A stretch of DNA of 64,000 nt from Flavobacterium gelatinilyticum. Lineage in GTDB: Bacteria; Bacteroidota; Bacteroidia; Flavobacteriales; Flavobacteriaceae. The notes under the pieces are model-generated. The model had not been told where the DNA came from. It did no database searches and was given only the letters and a program-made list of their open reading frames with translations. Below are positions 8,523 through 15,668 of this stretch, piece by piece; the first letter of the stretch is position 1, and each line of letters starts with the position of its first letter. The DNA is taken from NCBI RefSeq assembly GCF_027111295.1, contig NZ_CP114287.1, positions 372,001 through 436,000 on the forward strand, in the 5' to 3' direction. A program made the position numbers and the translations under genes.

Positions 8523-8582
8523 CCTGAGTGATGGCAGTCGAAAGCTTTGTACACTTTCGATCCGGTTCGATCCCGGCTCAGG
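8523..8582 (+). ncRNA. tRNA-like element without a D-arm
   Basis: An acceptor-like pair CCTGAG (8523-8528) / CTCAGG (8577-8582) directly abuts a T-arm: CCGG, loop TTCGATC, CCGG (8562-8576). Before that lies a 7-bp hairpin TCGAAAG / CTTTCGA (8538-8560) with a 9-nt loop CTTTGTACA in the anticodon-arm position. Only 9 nt (8529-8537) lie where a D-arm should be, so it is not a normal tRNA. No CCA is encoded. It could be a degenerate tRNA, a tRNA mimic or a processing signal within the early transcript. Confidence 0.4.
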
Positions 8583-8639
8583 AACAAAAATTACATTAAT
8601 CAGTAATAATTGAAATTATTACATAAAAACACAAATAGA

Positions 8640-8903
8640 ATGGATAAAAGAGTAAAACTAAGTGAATGGTCAGACATGTTGCAAGCAACTCTGATAAAAT
8701 GTTTAAGTGTTAAAGAATATTGTTGCATAAAAGTCAGTGTCTATGGCTACACTCCGAATTATGATCATGTTGATTTTAGTTATGAAATAGAGTTTGAGTA
8801 TGAAGCAGACAGAGATCGTACCTTTAATGAGATAACAGATGAAAAGCTATGGGAGGACATTAAAAAAATCATTGAACCTTCAGAGATTCCGGTTATTCTC
8901 TAA
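8640..8903 (+). CDS. hypothetical early protein (87 aa)
   Basis: ATG 8640 (MDKRVKLSEWSDML) is preferred over a TTG 30 nt upstream. The protein is acidic (repeated Glu/Asp in the second half, FEYEADRDRTF) and has no recognised motif. It starts a new block of small early genes after the tRNA-like element. Confidence 0.5.
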   Translation: MDKRVKLSEWSDMLQATLIKCLSVKEYCCIKVSVYGYTPNYDHVDFSYEIEFEYEADRDRTFNEITDEKLWEDIKKIIEPSEIPVIL

Positions 8904-8950
8904 AACCGTAATTACATAACTCATAAAAAATAAACACAAAACAAATTAGT

Positions 8951-9229
8951 ATGGGATGGAAATTAGAACGTCATAGAGTTGGCAGTGGCCAGCAGGAATT
9001 ACAAGTTTCAATAATTGTTAGAGAAATGATCGACACCTGGGCAACTGATTCGGGTGGCTGGTGTGGAGAATTTACAAAACGAATCTCCGAAATACATCGA
9101 AAAAACTGTTACTCCGCAGAATATGGATACAGAGCAGTTCCAATAGACTTACATACTGTTGAAGTCTGGAAAATGAAGGTAAACGGCGATAAAAATTACA
9201 AGATGTACACAGTAACTTATAAAAAATAA
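8951..9229 (+). CDS. hypothetical early protein (92 aa)
   Basis: A basic soluble protein with several Trp (MGWKLERHRVG, DSGGWCGEFTKR). No family recognised. It lies in a row of similar-sized unknown genes with short spacers, which suggests a single transcript. Confidence 0.5.
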   Translation: MGWKLERHRVGSGQQELQVSIIVREMIDTWATDSGGWCGEFTKRISEIHRKNCYSAEYGYRAVPIDLHTVEVWKMKVNGDKNYKMYTVTYKK

Positions 9230-9243
9230 AAGATGCAAGAATT

Positions 9244-9525
9244 ATGGCAAAAAGCAATGAATTTTATTTGAAACAGTTTAAATCGGGTGTTTGGTATGAT
9301 TTAAATAAATACCCATTACACCAAGAAGATTTTTTGAAACTAATTGGTTATTCAAGAGATTGGATTGATCCAGATTTTAATCCAGACGGCACACGAGAAT
9401 GTTTTATAAATGGTGATTTGGGATGGACTTCTGCAAGATATGTAGATTATCAAGATTGTTACATTGAAGATTGTGAAACAAGTCCAACTCACTTTATGAT
9501 TATCCCTTCTACAAACAACCTTTAA
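9244..9525 (+). CDS. hypothetical early protein (93 aa)
   Basis: An acidic, aromatic-rich protein with a DPDFNPDGTRE stretch resembling a calcium-type loop, but the context gives no support for metal binding. Three Cys lie near the end (YQDCYIEDCE). Function unknown. The next real gene begins 62 nt downstream. Confidence 0.45.
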   Translation: MAKSNEFYLKQFKSGVWYDLNKYPLHQEDFLKLIGYSRDWIDPDFNPDGTRECFINGDLGWTSARYVDYQDCYIEDCETSPTHFMIIPSTNNL

Positions 9526-9587
9526 ACCAAAATAGCTATGAATATTAAAAAGTATAAATACCAATATGGAATATTTAACACTGATAA

Positions 9588-9941
9588 ATGATGAAGACTA
9601 AACCATACACCTACACCGGAACCGGATCTGCAATTGCGGATTACCACAAACCAAAAACAGAACTGCAGAACATAATTAGGGGAAACAAATCCGCAAGTAA
9701 AAACTGGGGTTTGTTTGACAAAAACAACAAACAGCACCGGACAATACTGTCTCAGTTGAGACAGCTTCAATGGGTTACTGCGTCTGAAAAATGGGGTGAG
9801 ATACCTGATATTAACAGGTTAAGCGAATTTTTAAAGTCTGATAAATCGCCGGTAAACAAACCGCTCAATGACATGACACCTCAGGAACTATCAAAAATGA
9901 TTTCCTGTTTTGATTCAGTAATCACAAAACACTTTAAATAA
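9588..9941 (+). CDS. GemA/gp16-like early regulatory protein
   Basis: The 117-residue protein combines a Lys/Gln-rich front with a C-terminal half (KQHRTILSQLRQLQW ... LNDMTPQELSKMISCFDSVI) that matches the layout of Mu gp16/GemA: a helical segment ending in an LNxMTxxEL-type helix. GemA in Mu affects host gene expression and DNA topology. The assignment rests on this C-terminal pattern and on position after DUF3164, so it is tentative. Its stop overlaps the start of the next small gene (TAATG). Confidence 0.5.
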   Translation: MMKTKPYTYTGTGSAIADYHKPKTELQNIIRGNKSASKNWGLFDKNNKQHRTILSQLRQLQWVTASEKWGEIPDINRLSEFLKSDKSPVNKPLNDMTPQELSKMISCFDSVITKHFK

Positions 9942-10048
9942 TGGAAATACAATTTTATTACCTATTAGGTATGTTCTGGGGCTTTATGATAGGTTTTGGA
10001 CTTCGAGGTCTTTTAAAAGAAAAAAGAAAAAGAAATGGAAAAGTATAG
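9941..10048 (+). CDS. very small membrane protein (35 aa)
   Basis: The start overlaps the preceding stop by one base. Residues ~4-24 (QFYYLLGMFWGFMIGFG) form one membrane helix followed by a strongly basic tail (LLKEKRKRNGKV). The stop lies inside the start of the next gene. The coupling at both ends supports translation; the role is unknown. Confidence 0.4.
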   Translation: MEIQFYYLLGMFWGFMIGFGLRGLLKEKRKRNGKV

Positions 10049-10178
10049 CATTACAGAAGAATGTCCTCATGATATAGCTGTAATACGCGTAATAGAAAGC
10101 GTTGCTACTTGCGAAGCGACAGCGCTTTTCTGTGTAGAATGTAACAAACAATTGTCTGAACCCAATACAGAATGCTAG
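10035..10178 (+). CDS. small Cys-rich protein, zinc-ribbon-like (47 aa)
   Basis: The frame begins inside the previous small gene and ends directly before the ATG at 10179. Cys10, His12, Cys26, Cys33 and Cys36 (CPHD ... FCVEC) could bind zinc. Small zinc-ribbon proteins of this kind occur in phage early regions, but no family match is claimed. Confidence 0.4.
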   Translation: MEKYSITEECPHDIAVIRVIESVATCEATALFCVECNKQLSEPNTEC

Positions 10179-10454
10179 ATGGATAACACTTTTTCAAAAT
10201 ATGAAATAGTTACAGAAGAATACAAGCTGCTTTCTCCTTTAGGAATCGAATATAAGATCATAGAGTATGCTGAAAAGCTTAATCTGATATTATATAAGAA
10301 TCCTTTTGATAGAATACACTATGAAGCCTTTTGTAAAGAACATCATTGCAAGATGGAAATCGATTATTCAATAGTATTCTATGCCCGTGATAAAACGGAT
10401 GAAGATAAACTTCGAGAACAAATAGAATTTCAAATTCAACAATTAGAAAGATGA
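10179..10454 (+). CDS. hypothetical early protein (91 aa)
   Basis: A soluble acidic protein, start adjacent to the preceding stop (TAGATG). It overlaps the next gene by 4 nt (ATGA), implying translational coupling. It contains an HCK/CKEHHCKMEID segment with clustered Cys and His, but no established motif. Confidence 0.5.
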   Translation: MDNTFSKYEIVTEEYKLLSPLGIEYKIIEYAEKLNLILYKNPFDRIHYEAFCKEHHCKMEIDYSIVFYARDKTDEDKLREQIEFQIQQLER

Positions 10455-10804
10455 GTAAAGTAAAATTAACCCTCTCAGAGTACCATTTGAGTACGTTGGT
10501 TTATTCATTAGACCACGCGCCTCAGGTTCCCGTAAAAGATCGAATTGCTAAAATAGCAAAAAGTGTCCTGGACAAAATAACGGTTTCCTTCAAAAAGAAA
10601 CAGCTGGATGTAAAACACACCTCGATCTATGAATACAAGAAGAAAAAGAAGTCAAAACCTAAACAGTATGTGTTTTCACTTGAACTGGTCGAAGCACATT
10701 TTTTAGAGCAGTTCTTACTTTCAATGACATCATTTCCATTTTCTGACTATGACCGGAATGTTGTAAACATGCTGATAGCTAACTTAAATAAAGAACTGGC
10801 ATGA
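10451..10804 (+). CDS. hypothetical early protein (117 aa)
   Basis: Overlaps both neighbours by 4 nt (ATGA junctions). It carries a basic middle (YKKKKKSKPKQY) flanked by helices, suggesting nucleic-acid contact. No family is recognised. Confidence 0.5.
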   Translation: MSKVKLTLSEYHLSTLVYSLDHAPQVPVKDRIAKIAKSVLDKITVSFKKKQLDVKHTSIYEYKKKKKSKPKQYVFSLELVEAHFLEQFLLSMTSFPFSDYDRNVVNMLIANLNKELA

Positions 10805-11280
10805 TAACAATAGACTTTAAGACACTAAAAGAAATACAGGAAAAATTGAAACCAATTGAAATGATGCTCGATGAAAGCAATCAGTATTTAAAGGCTGTGA
10901 AAGCGGTGTTTAATTCCGGATTACCCAATGATGCAGGTTTACATATAGTAACTGCTCGGCAATGTGGTTTTACACATTTTCAAAAGGCTCTTAAGGAATC
11001 GGAAGGCTACATCGTTATTGATGATATTGAAAAAGAAGATCCGGACATGATAAGAGTAAAAGCAATGGAGAAAGATGTAAATGCTTTTATTGCTATGTAC
11101 TTCCCGCGCTATCTGGATAACTCTTTTAGTATGTCCTATATAGAGACTCTAAAAAGAAAAAGGGCAGCAGTCAAATTGGTATTAGGCGTAAAGAAACGAT
11201 ATATCAAAGCACCTTCAATCAAAACTTGTTCAGCATTGGAGTATTTTAAATTACATTATTTAGGAACATGGATCACTTAA
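10801..11280 (+). CDS. hypothetical early protein (159 aa)
   Basis: A helical soluble protein (MITIDFKTLKEIQEKL start) coupled by ATGA to the gene before and overlapping the gene after by 13 nt. No catalytic motif seen. It belongs to the central early block of unknown genes. Confidence 0.5.
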   Translation: MITIDFKTLKEIQEKLKPIEMMLDESNQYLKAVKAVFNSGLPNDAGLHIVTARQCGFTHFQKALKESEGYIVIDDIEKEDPDMIRVKAMEKDVNAFIAMYFPRYLDNSFSMSYIETLKRKRAAVKLVLGVKKRYIKAPSIKTCSALEYFKLHYLGTWIT

Positions 11281-11720
11281 CAACGTACAGAGCAAAAGGC
11301 AGAGAAGTTGGTTTAATCTTCCTGTTTAAATACGATTTAAACGGCAATTTAAAGCAGTTTGAAATAAGCGAAGGTGAACTTAACGATGTTCAAAAAAAAT
11401 GGCTTTTTAAGCATTTCCCAGCTGATGAAATGATTTTTAAAAGTATTTGGATTAAAGACGAAGCTTTTAAAAAGAAGTTCGAAATAAACATTTCACCGGC
11501 AGACATTTCTTTCGAATCACTTTGGACTTTTTATGATTATAAAATCGGTAAAAAAGAAGCATTGGCTGAGTATAAAAAAACAAAGCTGGAAGCAATTATA
11601 AAAAGTTTCATCGGAATACCAGCCTACAAAGAGCATTTAAAAAGAACCGGACAGGCGCAGATTCAATTGTGCAGGTACTTAAGCAAACAATACTACGAGA
11701 ACGAATATAAAAAATACTAA
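11268..11720 (+). CDS. hypothetical early protein (150 aa)
   Basis: The C-terminal half (FIGIPAYKEHLKRTGQAQ, then LCRYLSKQYYENEY) is helical and basic and looks like a DNA- or protein-binding segment found in Bacteroidetes phage proteins. The N-terminal half is mixed alpha/beta. It overlaps the preceding gene by 13 nt. No function is assigned. Confidence 0.5.
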   Translation: MDHLTTYRAKGREVGLIFLFKYDLNGNLKQFEISEGELNDVQKKWLFKHFPADEMIFKSIWIKDEAFKKKFEINISPADISFESLWTFYDYKIGKKEALAEYKKTKLEAIIKSFIGIPAYKEHLKRTGQAQIQLCRYLSKQYYENEYKKY

Positions 11721-11731
11721 AAATCAGCATT

Positions 11732-11959
11732 ATGTCAAAATTAACATTCAAAACAAAACCGCCAAAAAAAGGATATGTACATCATGAAAGTTTTATGACT
11801 CATAAAACAGAAGGGTTGTACGATAAATATCCGCCTCAGGAAACTCAGAAGAAAGCTCACGAGATTGTGTCAAAATCACTGGAAAAGTTGATTAAAGAAC
11901 TTAAAGAACTGGGCTACGATGAAACAAGAGCCGGGTTTTATATTCATTACAAAGAATGA
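11732..11959 (+). CDS. hypothetical early protein (75 aa)
   Basis: A small basic protein with a helix rich in Lys and Glu (SKSLEKLIKELKELGYD). Its stop overlaps the next start by 4 nt (ATGA). No family recognised. Confidence 0.5.
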   Translation: MSKLTFKTKPPKKGYVHHESFMTHKTEGLYDKYPPQETQKKAHEIVSKSLEKLIKELKELGYDETRAGFYIHYKE

Positions 11960-12345
11960 TAAACACCATGGAATTTTTTATTACAAAGCAAAGATTAGAA
12001 GAGTTGAGTAACATGACCGACTTTGATAAATTAAACGCCAGCAAAGTACCAGATGTTTTCAAGTACAAAAATAAATGTTATGTGTGTGTAGGTTCAATTT
12101 CAAGTTTAGGAAAAGGCTTGATTTCTGTCTCATGTCACGAATTAATTCCCTTAGAAAAGTATGAAGGTGACGTAAAGCCAGAATATTCAGGAAAGCACTA
12201 TTCATTAGTTATGGAGGGGAAAAGACAAAGAGGTTATCACGCAAGGTTATTAAAGTCAGGTTCCCAAAAATTTGTAATGATAGATCCAATGATTGATTTT
12301 AAGCCATTAAAAGAGCCTGAGCAATTGACTTTTTTCAACCATTAA
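11956..12345 (+). CDS. hypothetical early protein (129 aa)
   Basis: A mixed alpha/beta protein with a central beta-rich part (NKCYVCVGSISSLGKGL). A second in-frame ATG at 11968 (MEFFITKQRLEEL) is an alternative start. No family recognised. Confidence 0.5.
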   Translation: MINTMEFFITKQRLEELSNMTDFDKLNASKVPDVFKYKNKCYVCVGSISSLGKGLISVSCHELIPLEKYEGDVKPEYSGKHYSLVMEGKRQRGYHARLLKSGSQKFVMIDPMIDFKPLKEPEQLTFFNH

Positions 12346-12381
12346 ATTATAAAAGAAACAACCACTTAAAATAAAAATATT

Positions 12382-12666
12382 ATGTCAAAGATATTCGCAA
12401 AAGTTAACCATACCAGGGTAACAAAAAACAAACTTCAAAGCATCATCTTAAATGAGTTAAAAACGGTCGATGCTACGTTGTTTCCAGACAGAAAAACAGC
12501 TAAGAAACATATTGAAGATTTGTACAATAATGCTGTAGAAACATACAAAGGCAAAGCGGCTCCGCAGAAACTAGTTTCATTTGAGCCAAATTCTAAAACA
12601 TTAAATTATCATGTTGAAGATGTCATTTCGCTTTCATTGTATGACGTAAAAATTGATCTGACATGA
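12382..12666 (+). CDS. hypothetical early protein (94 aa)
   Basis: A Lys-rich, probably helical protein (MSKIFAKVNHTRVTKNKL). It overlaps the ASCH-like gene by 4 nt (ATGA), so the two are probably made together. Function unknown. Confidence 0.5.
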   Translation: MSKIFAKVNHTRVTKNKLQSIILNELKTVDATLFPDRKTAKKHIEDLYNNAVETYKGKAAPQKLVSFEPNSKTLNYHVEDVISLSLYDVKIDLT

Positions 12667-13178
12667 TTTTAGGATTCAGCACTCAGATCAATGGAAAACC
12701 AAGTTTTTTTATTGAAAAAATATGGAAAGGACTTTTGAAAGATAAATTCAATTTAATCGCTTACAACAGATTTAGAACAGAATCTTCAATCTGCAATACC
12801 ATCGATGAATGGGATATTCCAAAAACCTCATACCCGAAAATTCATACAGTTAGAGAAGACCCGAAAGGTCGTTGGAAAAAAGGAAATAATATTGATTTCT
12901 TTATCAATGTTCGTAAAAAAGATATGTTTCGGTTTGCTCCGGTTCTGCCTGTGGTAAGCACCCAGTCCGTTGCAATGAGTTATCTATACAATGACATTAT
13001 TGAAATATCAATCAATGGTAGACAGCTACATGACTGGAAGGAAATTTTACAATTTATCCATAATGATGGATTTGACAATTTAAAAGATTTTTTCGATTAT
13101 TTCTATCCTTTAATAGCAGTTACAAAAGACAATTGGTACGAAGCAAAAATCATTCACTGGACAGATTTTAAATATTAG
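12663..13178 (+). CDS. ASCH-like domain protein (171 aa)
   Basis: The segment KIHTVRED followed by RWKKGN and a hydrophobic strand (DFFINV) is the core pattern of ASCH/PUA-like domains, which bind RNA or modified nucleosides. The usual ASCH arrangement of basic HTxR and WxxG is present, at about residues 60-85, but the protein is longer than the minimal domain. Phage ASCH proteins have been linked to RNA or nucleotide handling in general; no activity can be assigned here. It follows a 4-nt overlap with the previous gene. Confidence 0.45.
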   Translation: MILGFSTQINGKPSFFIEKIWKGLLKDKFNLIAYNRFRTESSICNTIDEWDIPKTSYPKIHTVREDPKGRWKKGNNIDFFINVRKKDMFRFAPVLPVVSTQSVAMSYLYNDIIEISINGRQLHDWKEILQFIHNDGFDNLKDFFDYFYPLIAVTKDNWYEAKIIHWTDFKY

Positions 13179-13181
13179 ATT

Positions 13182-13520
13182 ATGCAAATATCAAAACAAG
13201 AAATTGATAAAATCTCAAATTTTATACAAAGAGCAATTTTAGATTTAAAACAAAAGAATGTAAAACGCGATGATATAATTATTGCAATGCCTTGCTTTTT
13301 TGAAGCGGCATTTTCAAGATTGTTTTCCTGCTATCCTCCTCCGGACTATGATCATAATAGACTAAGGATTGCAGTTCATCCTTTTTTTAACTGCTTCACT
13401 CAACCTCATTTTAAAAATGAGATTGTTGTTTTTTACAAGTACTATTATTATGATGAAGCCTATTTCATTCCGCATGTGCATACAATAGTATTTGAAGATG
13501 AAAAGAAAATTAATGAATAG
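13182..13520 (+). CDS. hypothetical early protein (112 aa)
   Basis: A soluble protein with an aromatic-rich C-terminal half (VVFYKYYYYDEAYFIPH). It starts 3 nt after the ASCH-like gene and is the last gene of the early run before a new promoter. No family recognised. Confidence 0.5.
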   Translation: MQISKQEIDKISNFIQRAILDLKQKNVKRDDIIIAMPCFFEAAFSRLFSCYPPPDYDHNRLRIAVHPFFNCFTQPHFKNEIVVFYKYYYYDEAYFIPHVHTIVFEDEKKINE

Positions 13521-13556
13521 TATGGATTCCCGTAAAACTTTTTAAAAACAACTTTA

Positions 13557-13564
13557 TACTTTTG
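13557..13564 (+). promoter_or_regulatory. TAnnTTTG promoter box of the moron-like pair
   Basis: TACTTTTG matches the Bacteroidetes -7 box exactly and lies only 4 nt before the ATG at 13569, so the transcript would be nearly leaderless. No good -33 element is visible. Confidence 0.4.
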
Positions 13565-13568
13565 AATT

Positions 13569-13754
13569 ATGAAAGACGAAGATTGGAAAATCATTGAAGA
13601 ACACCAAAGAATCAGAAACCTGCATGAAGCTGAGTACTTCAAAGAACTGGCAGAACTCAGACGTACTGAAGTTATGATTTTTAAGCAGCAGGTGATTGAT
13701 GTTGTTGTTTTTACTTTTTTTTGGCTTTATATTTGTTTCTCTTTATTTGAATAA
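13569..13754 (+). CDS. small tail-anchored membrane protein (61 aa)
   Basis: The first ~40 residues are charged and helical (EEHQRIRNLHEAEYFKELAEL), and the last ~20 (VIDVVVFTFFWLYICFSLF) form one membrane helix. It has its own promoter box and is followed by the secreted protein gene and a strong terminator. A lysogeny-expressed accessory (moron) role is plausible. Confidence 0.5.
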   Translation: MKDEDWKIIEEHQRIRNLHEAEYFKELAELRRTEVMIFKQQVIDVVVFTFFWLYICFSLFE

Positions 13755-13768
13755 CTAAAACCTTCAGT

Positions 13769-14269
13769 ATGAAAAATGTTTTGATTACCAGTTTGCTATT
13801 AATTTCTTTTTTTGTCAATGCACAAGATTACACAACGATAAATAAAATGCAGAGCGGCTCGCTAAGCACGTTAAAAGAAGTTACAGCCTATCTTGCGAAT
13901 TTATCAGGCAGAAGCTTTGAATTGTATAAAGAGAAAGATGTAGCAGGATCAGAATATTACTTATTGGTTTATCTGCCATCTGGTTTGACTCCGCAGCAAA
14001 TAGAAGAGTCTAGAGTAAACCGTTATGAAAATGGTATTGTTTTTAAATTGCTGAAGCTGAACTCAGGTCTATTTAAGTTAAAAGATTTTTGGGTGGAACC
14101 GACAACAATGTTTAATGTTATAAAAACTGTTTTTTATCCTGATGCAATTCCAAAAGATGATTATATAAATGTAAAATATAGGTCTTTTATTGATAGCTCT
14201 AAAGGTTATAAGTTTTATTTTCACCCTAGCGATTCCCCACAAGCAAAATATCAGTTTTATTCCTATTAG
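13769..14269 (+). CDS. secreted hypothetical protein (166 aa), moron-like
   Basis: A clear signal peptide (MKNVLITSLLLISFFVNAQ) is followed by a soluble domain of ~147 residues with mixed helices and strands. No lipobox is present, so the product should reach the periplasm. It is followed directly by a strong terminator and is the only clearly exported soluble protein of the early half. Its own promoter/terminator frame suggests a cargo gene that may alter the lysogen; function unknown. Confidence 0.6.
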   Translation: MKNVLITSLLLISFFVNAQDYTTINKMQSGSLSTLKEVTAYLANLSGRSFELYKEKDVAGSEYYLLVYLPSGLTPQQIEESRVNRYENGIVFKLLKLNSGLFKLKDFWVEPTTMFNVIKTVFYPDAIPKDDYINVKYRSFIDSSKGYKFYFHPSDSPQAKYQFYSY

Positions 14270-14270
14270 A

Positions 14271-14302
14271 AAAAAACCGCTCAAATGAGCGGTTTTTTTT
14301 TT
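14271..14302 (+). terminator. strong intrinsic terminator
   Basis: AAAAAACCGCTCA / TGAGCGGTTTTTT stem with a 2-nt loop region and a run of T. It ends the moron-like pair and insulates the regulator gene that follows. Confidence 0.85.
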
Positions 14303-14312
14303 GATCCTGTTT

Positions 14313-14367
14313 CAAATTATAACTAAAAAAGTTGGTTTGCTTATAATTTGTAAGTTAGTTATATTTG
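14313..14367 (+). promoter_or_regulatory. consensus promoter with nested inverted repeats
   Basis: TTTG at 14336-14339 and TATATTTG at 14360-14367 with a 20-bp spacer is a near-perfect Bacteroidetes -33/-7 pair. CAAATTATAA (14313-14322) is mirrored by TTATAATTTG (14341-14350), and ATAACTAA (14319-14326) by TTAGTTAT (14355-14362). The mirrored arms flank and overlap the promoter, as an operator would. The ATG follows at 14372, so the mRNA is probably leaderless. Confidence 0.7.
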
Positions 14368-14371
14368 CCTC

Positions 14372-14647
14372 ATGTCAGTAACGGTAAACAGAAGTCTAGG
14401 AGTTCAGCGCAATAAGCTATTGCGTTACAAGCTTATAAAGGAATTATACCAGAAGTGCATCGCGGAGCATCCGCATACACCCACTACAAAGATCCTGGAA
14501 TACTACATCATTCCTGTTTACCCGATTTCGCGCACCACTTTATACGAAATCTTGTGTACCCCGGTAATCACGGAACTCAAAGCCGTTGAAGCTGCAATCG
14601 AAAAACAAAAGCAGTTAAAGGCAATGCAGCAGCGTTTATTTGATTAG
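14372..14647 (+). CDS. putative phage transcription regulator (91 aa)
   Basis: A small basic protein with a helix-turn-helix-like middle (TTKILEYYIIPVYPISRTTLYEIL, read in parts) and a helical tail rich in Lys and Gln. It sits between the early genes and the structural genes, where Mu has its middle/late activators (Mor, C), behind a strong, operator-like promoter. The regulatory role is inferred from context. Its stop overlaps the stop of the convergent head operon by 3 nt, and no terminator separates them. Confidence 0.45.
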   Translation: MSVTVNRSLGVQRNKLLRYKLIKELYQKCIAEHPHTPTTKILEYYIIPVYPISRTTLYEILCTPVITELKAVEAAIEKQKQLKAMQQRLFD

Positions 14648-15096
14648 ACGTTTGTAAATCCGATTGAGTACGTAATCTGATATTCCTGAATACCATCATC
14701 ACGTCTTATCCTTCTGTGCCTTACACGCATGAGTGCGCCGGAAGTATTAACCGGACGCCAGCCGTGTATTTCTTTGTGCAGATCTTCCATTATGGTCCAG
14801 ATAGACCAGGCGTTATCTTTTTGTGACTGCGGCGCCAAATGGCTTGTATTGCTGAGTTTTAGATCTGCTACAATAAAAGTAATTGTGCCTTCGCCTGTCT
14901 GCCGGTTAACCGGACTGGCTGAATTATCTTTCCCCAGATTAGTAAAATCCAGCGAAGTAATATCAATGAGCGCACAGGGAAATTTTGCGGGCGGATTTGG
15001 GCTGTAACTGTCCAGCTGTCCCCAGTCTTCATCTATGTATTTTAAGGCCGTTACTTTCGATAGTTTCTCCTGGACACTTTCTAAAAATGTTTTCAT
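14644..15096 (-). CDS. Mu gp37-like tail terminator protein
   Basis: The 150-residue product has the tail-terminator layout: N-terminal helix, then FPCALIDI strand, a Gln/Thr-rich loop and a C-terminal strand pair (IQEYQITYSIGF). Mu gp37-type proteins cap the tail. It is the last gene of the minus-strand head module and overlaps the preceding gpG-like gene by 4 nt. Confidence 0.6.
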   Translation of the reverse strand: MKTFLESVQEKLSKVTALKYIDEDWGQLDSYSPNPPAKFPCALIDITSLDFTNLGKDNSASPVNRQTGEGTITFIVADLKLSNTSHLAPQSQKDNAWSIWTIMEDLHKEIHGWRPVNTSGALMRVRHRRIRRDDGIQEYQITYSIGFTNV

Positions 15097-15668
15097 TTTC
15101 TTTTATTCTTTTTAAGTTGGTTGAAATAATACTTTTCCAGTTCCTTCATGCTGTCACCTATGATTTCTTCGATACGGCCTCTCACCACTGGGTGATCACC
15201 GATGAACTGGCGCTGTTCGATTTTCATCTTTGCACCCACTTTCTGAAGTGCTAAATTTTTCCACTGCTGGGCTTCTGCGGAAAGCTTTTTGTTTCGGGCA
15301 GTCTCACGCATTACAACACTGTTGTCGGACTTGGTTCTGGTAGTGATCGCCCCGGCAGATTTATAATACATTGCCCAGAAAAAGGACTTCATTTTGGCGG
15401 TGACTGTAATTTCGCCGCCGTTGTTCTGCATCAGAGCATAAGGAAGTGAACTCGACCAGGTAACATTATCAGTGTTCTGTTTTGGTGACATGATCGAGCG
15501 TCTTAATTTTCCAGATCTTGCAAGGAGTGAACCTCTTCGATTTGGTGTGCGGGTATCACTCCACTTTTTGGTAAAGAAAGCTTTCCTTTCAAAGTTTCGG
15601 TCAAACTCTTCAGTTAGATCGACTTTTACGTCCTGAAGGACATTTTTTAAAAAATCATCTGGACTCAT
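15093..15668 (-). CDS. virion morphogenesis protein (Mu gpG-like)
   Basis: The motifs RSGKLRRSI (~50), LPYALMQNNGGEI (~80) and RQFIGDHP (~150) are those of the phage virion morphogenesis family (Mu gpG, P2 gpS tail completion). The protein is needed for head or tail completion. It overlaps the minor-head gene by 14 nt and the gp37-like gene by 4 nt. Length, 191, is normal. Confidence 0.8.
   Translation of the reverse strand: MSPDDFLKNVLQDVKVDLTEEFDRNFERKAFFTKKWSDTRTPNRRGSLLARSGKLRRSIMSPKQNTDNVTWSSSLPYALMQNNGGEITVTAKMKSFFWAMYYKSAGAITTRTKSDNSVVMRETARNKKLSAEAQQWKNLALQKVGAKMKIEQRQFIGDHPVVRGRIEEIIGDSMKELEKYYFNQLKKNKRK

Noticed and set aside
8523..8582. Calling a normal tRNA-Tyr or tRNA-Thr
   Set aside because: There is no D-arm, the anticodon-type loop is 9 nt and the first acceptor pair mismatches, so only a tRNA-like element is claimed.
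14270..14371. Further small gene between terminator and regulator
   Set aside because: No open frame with a start of useful length; the stretch is accounted for by terminator, inverted repeats and promoter.
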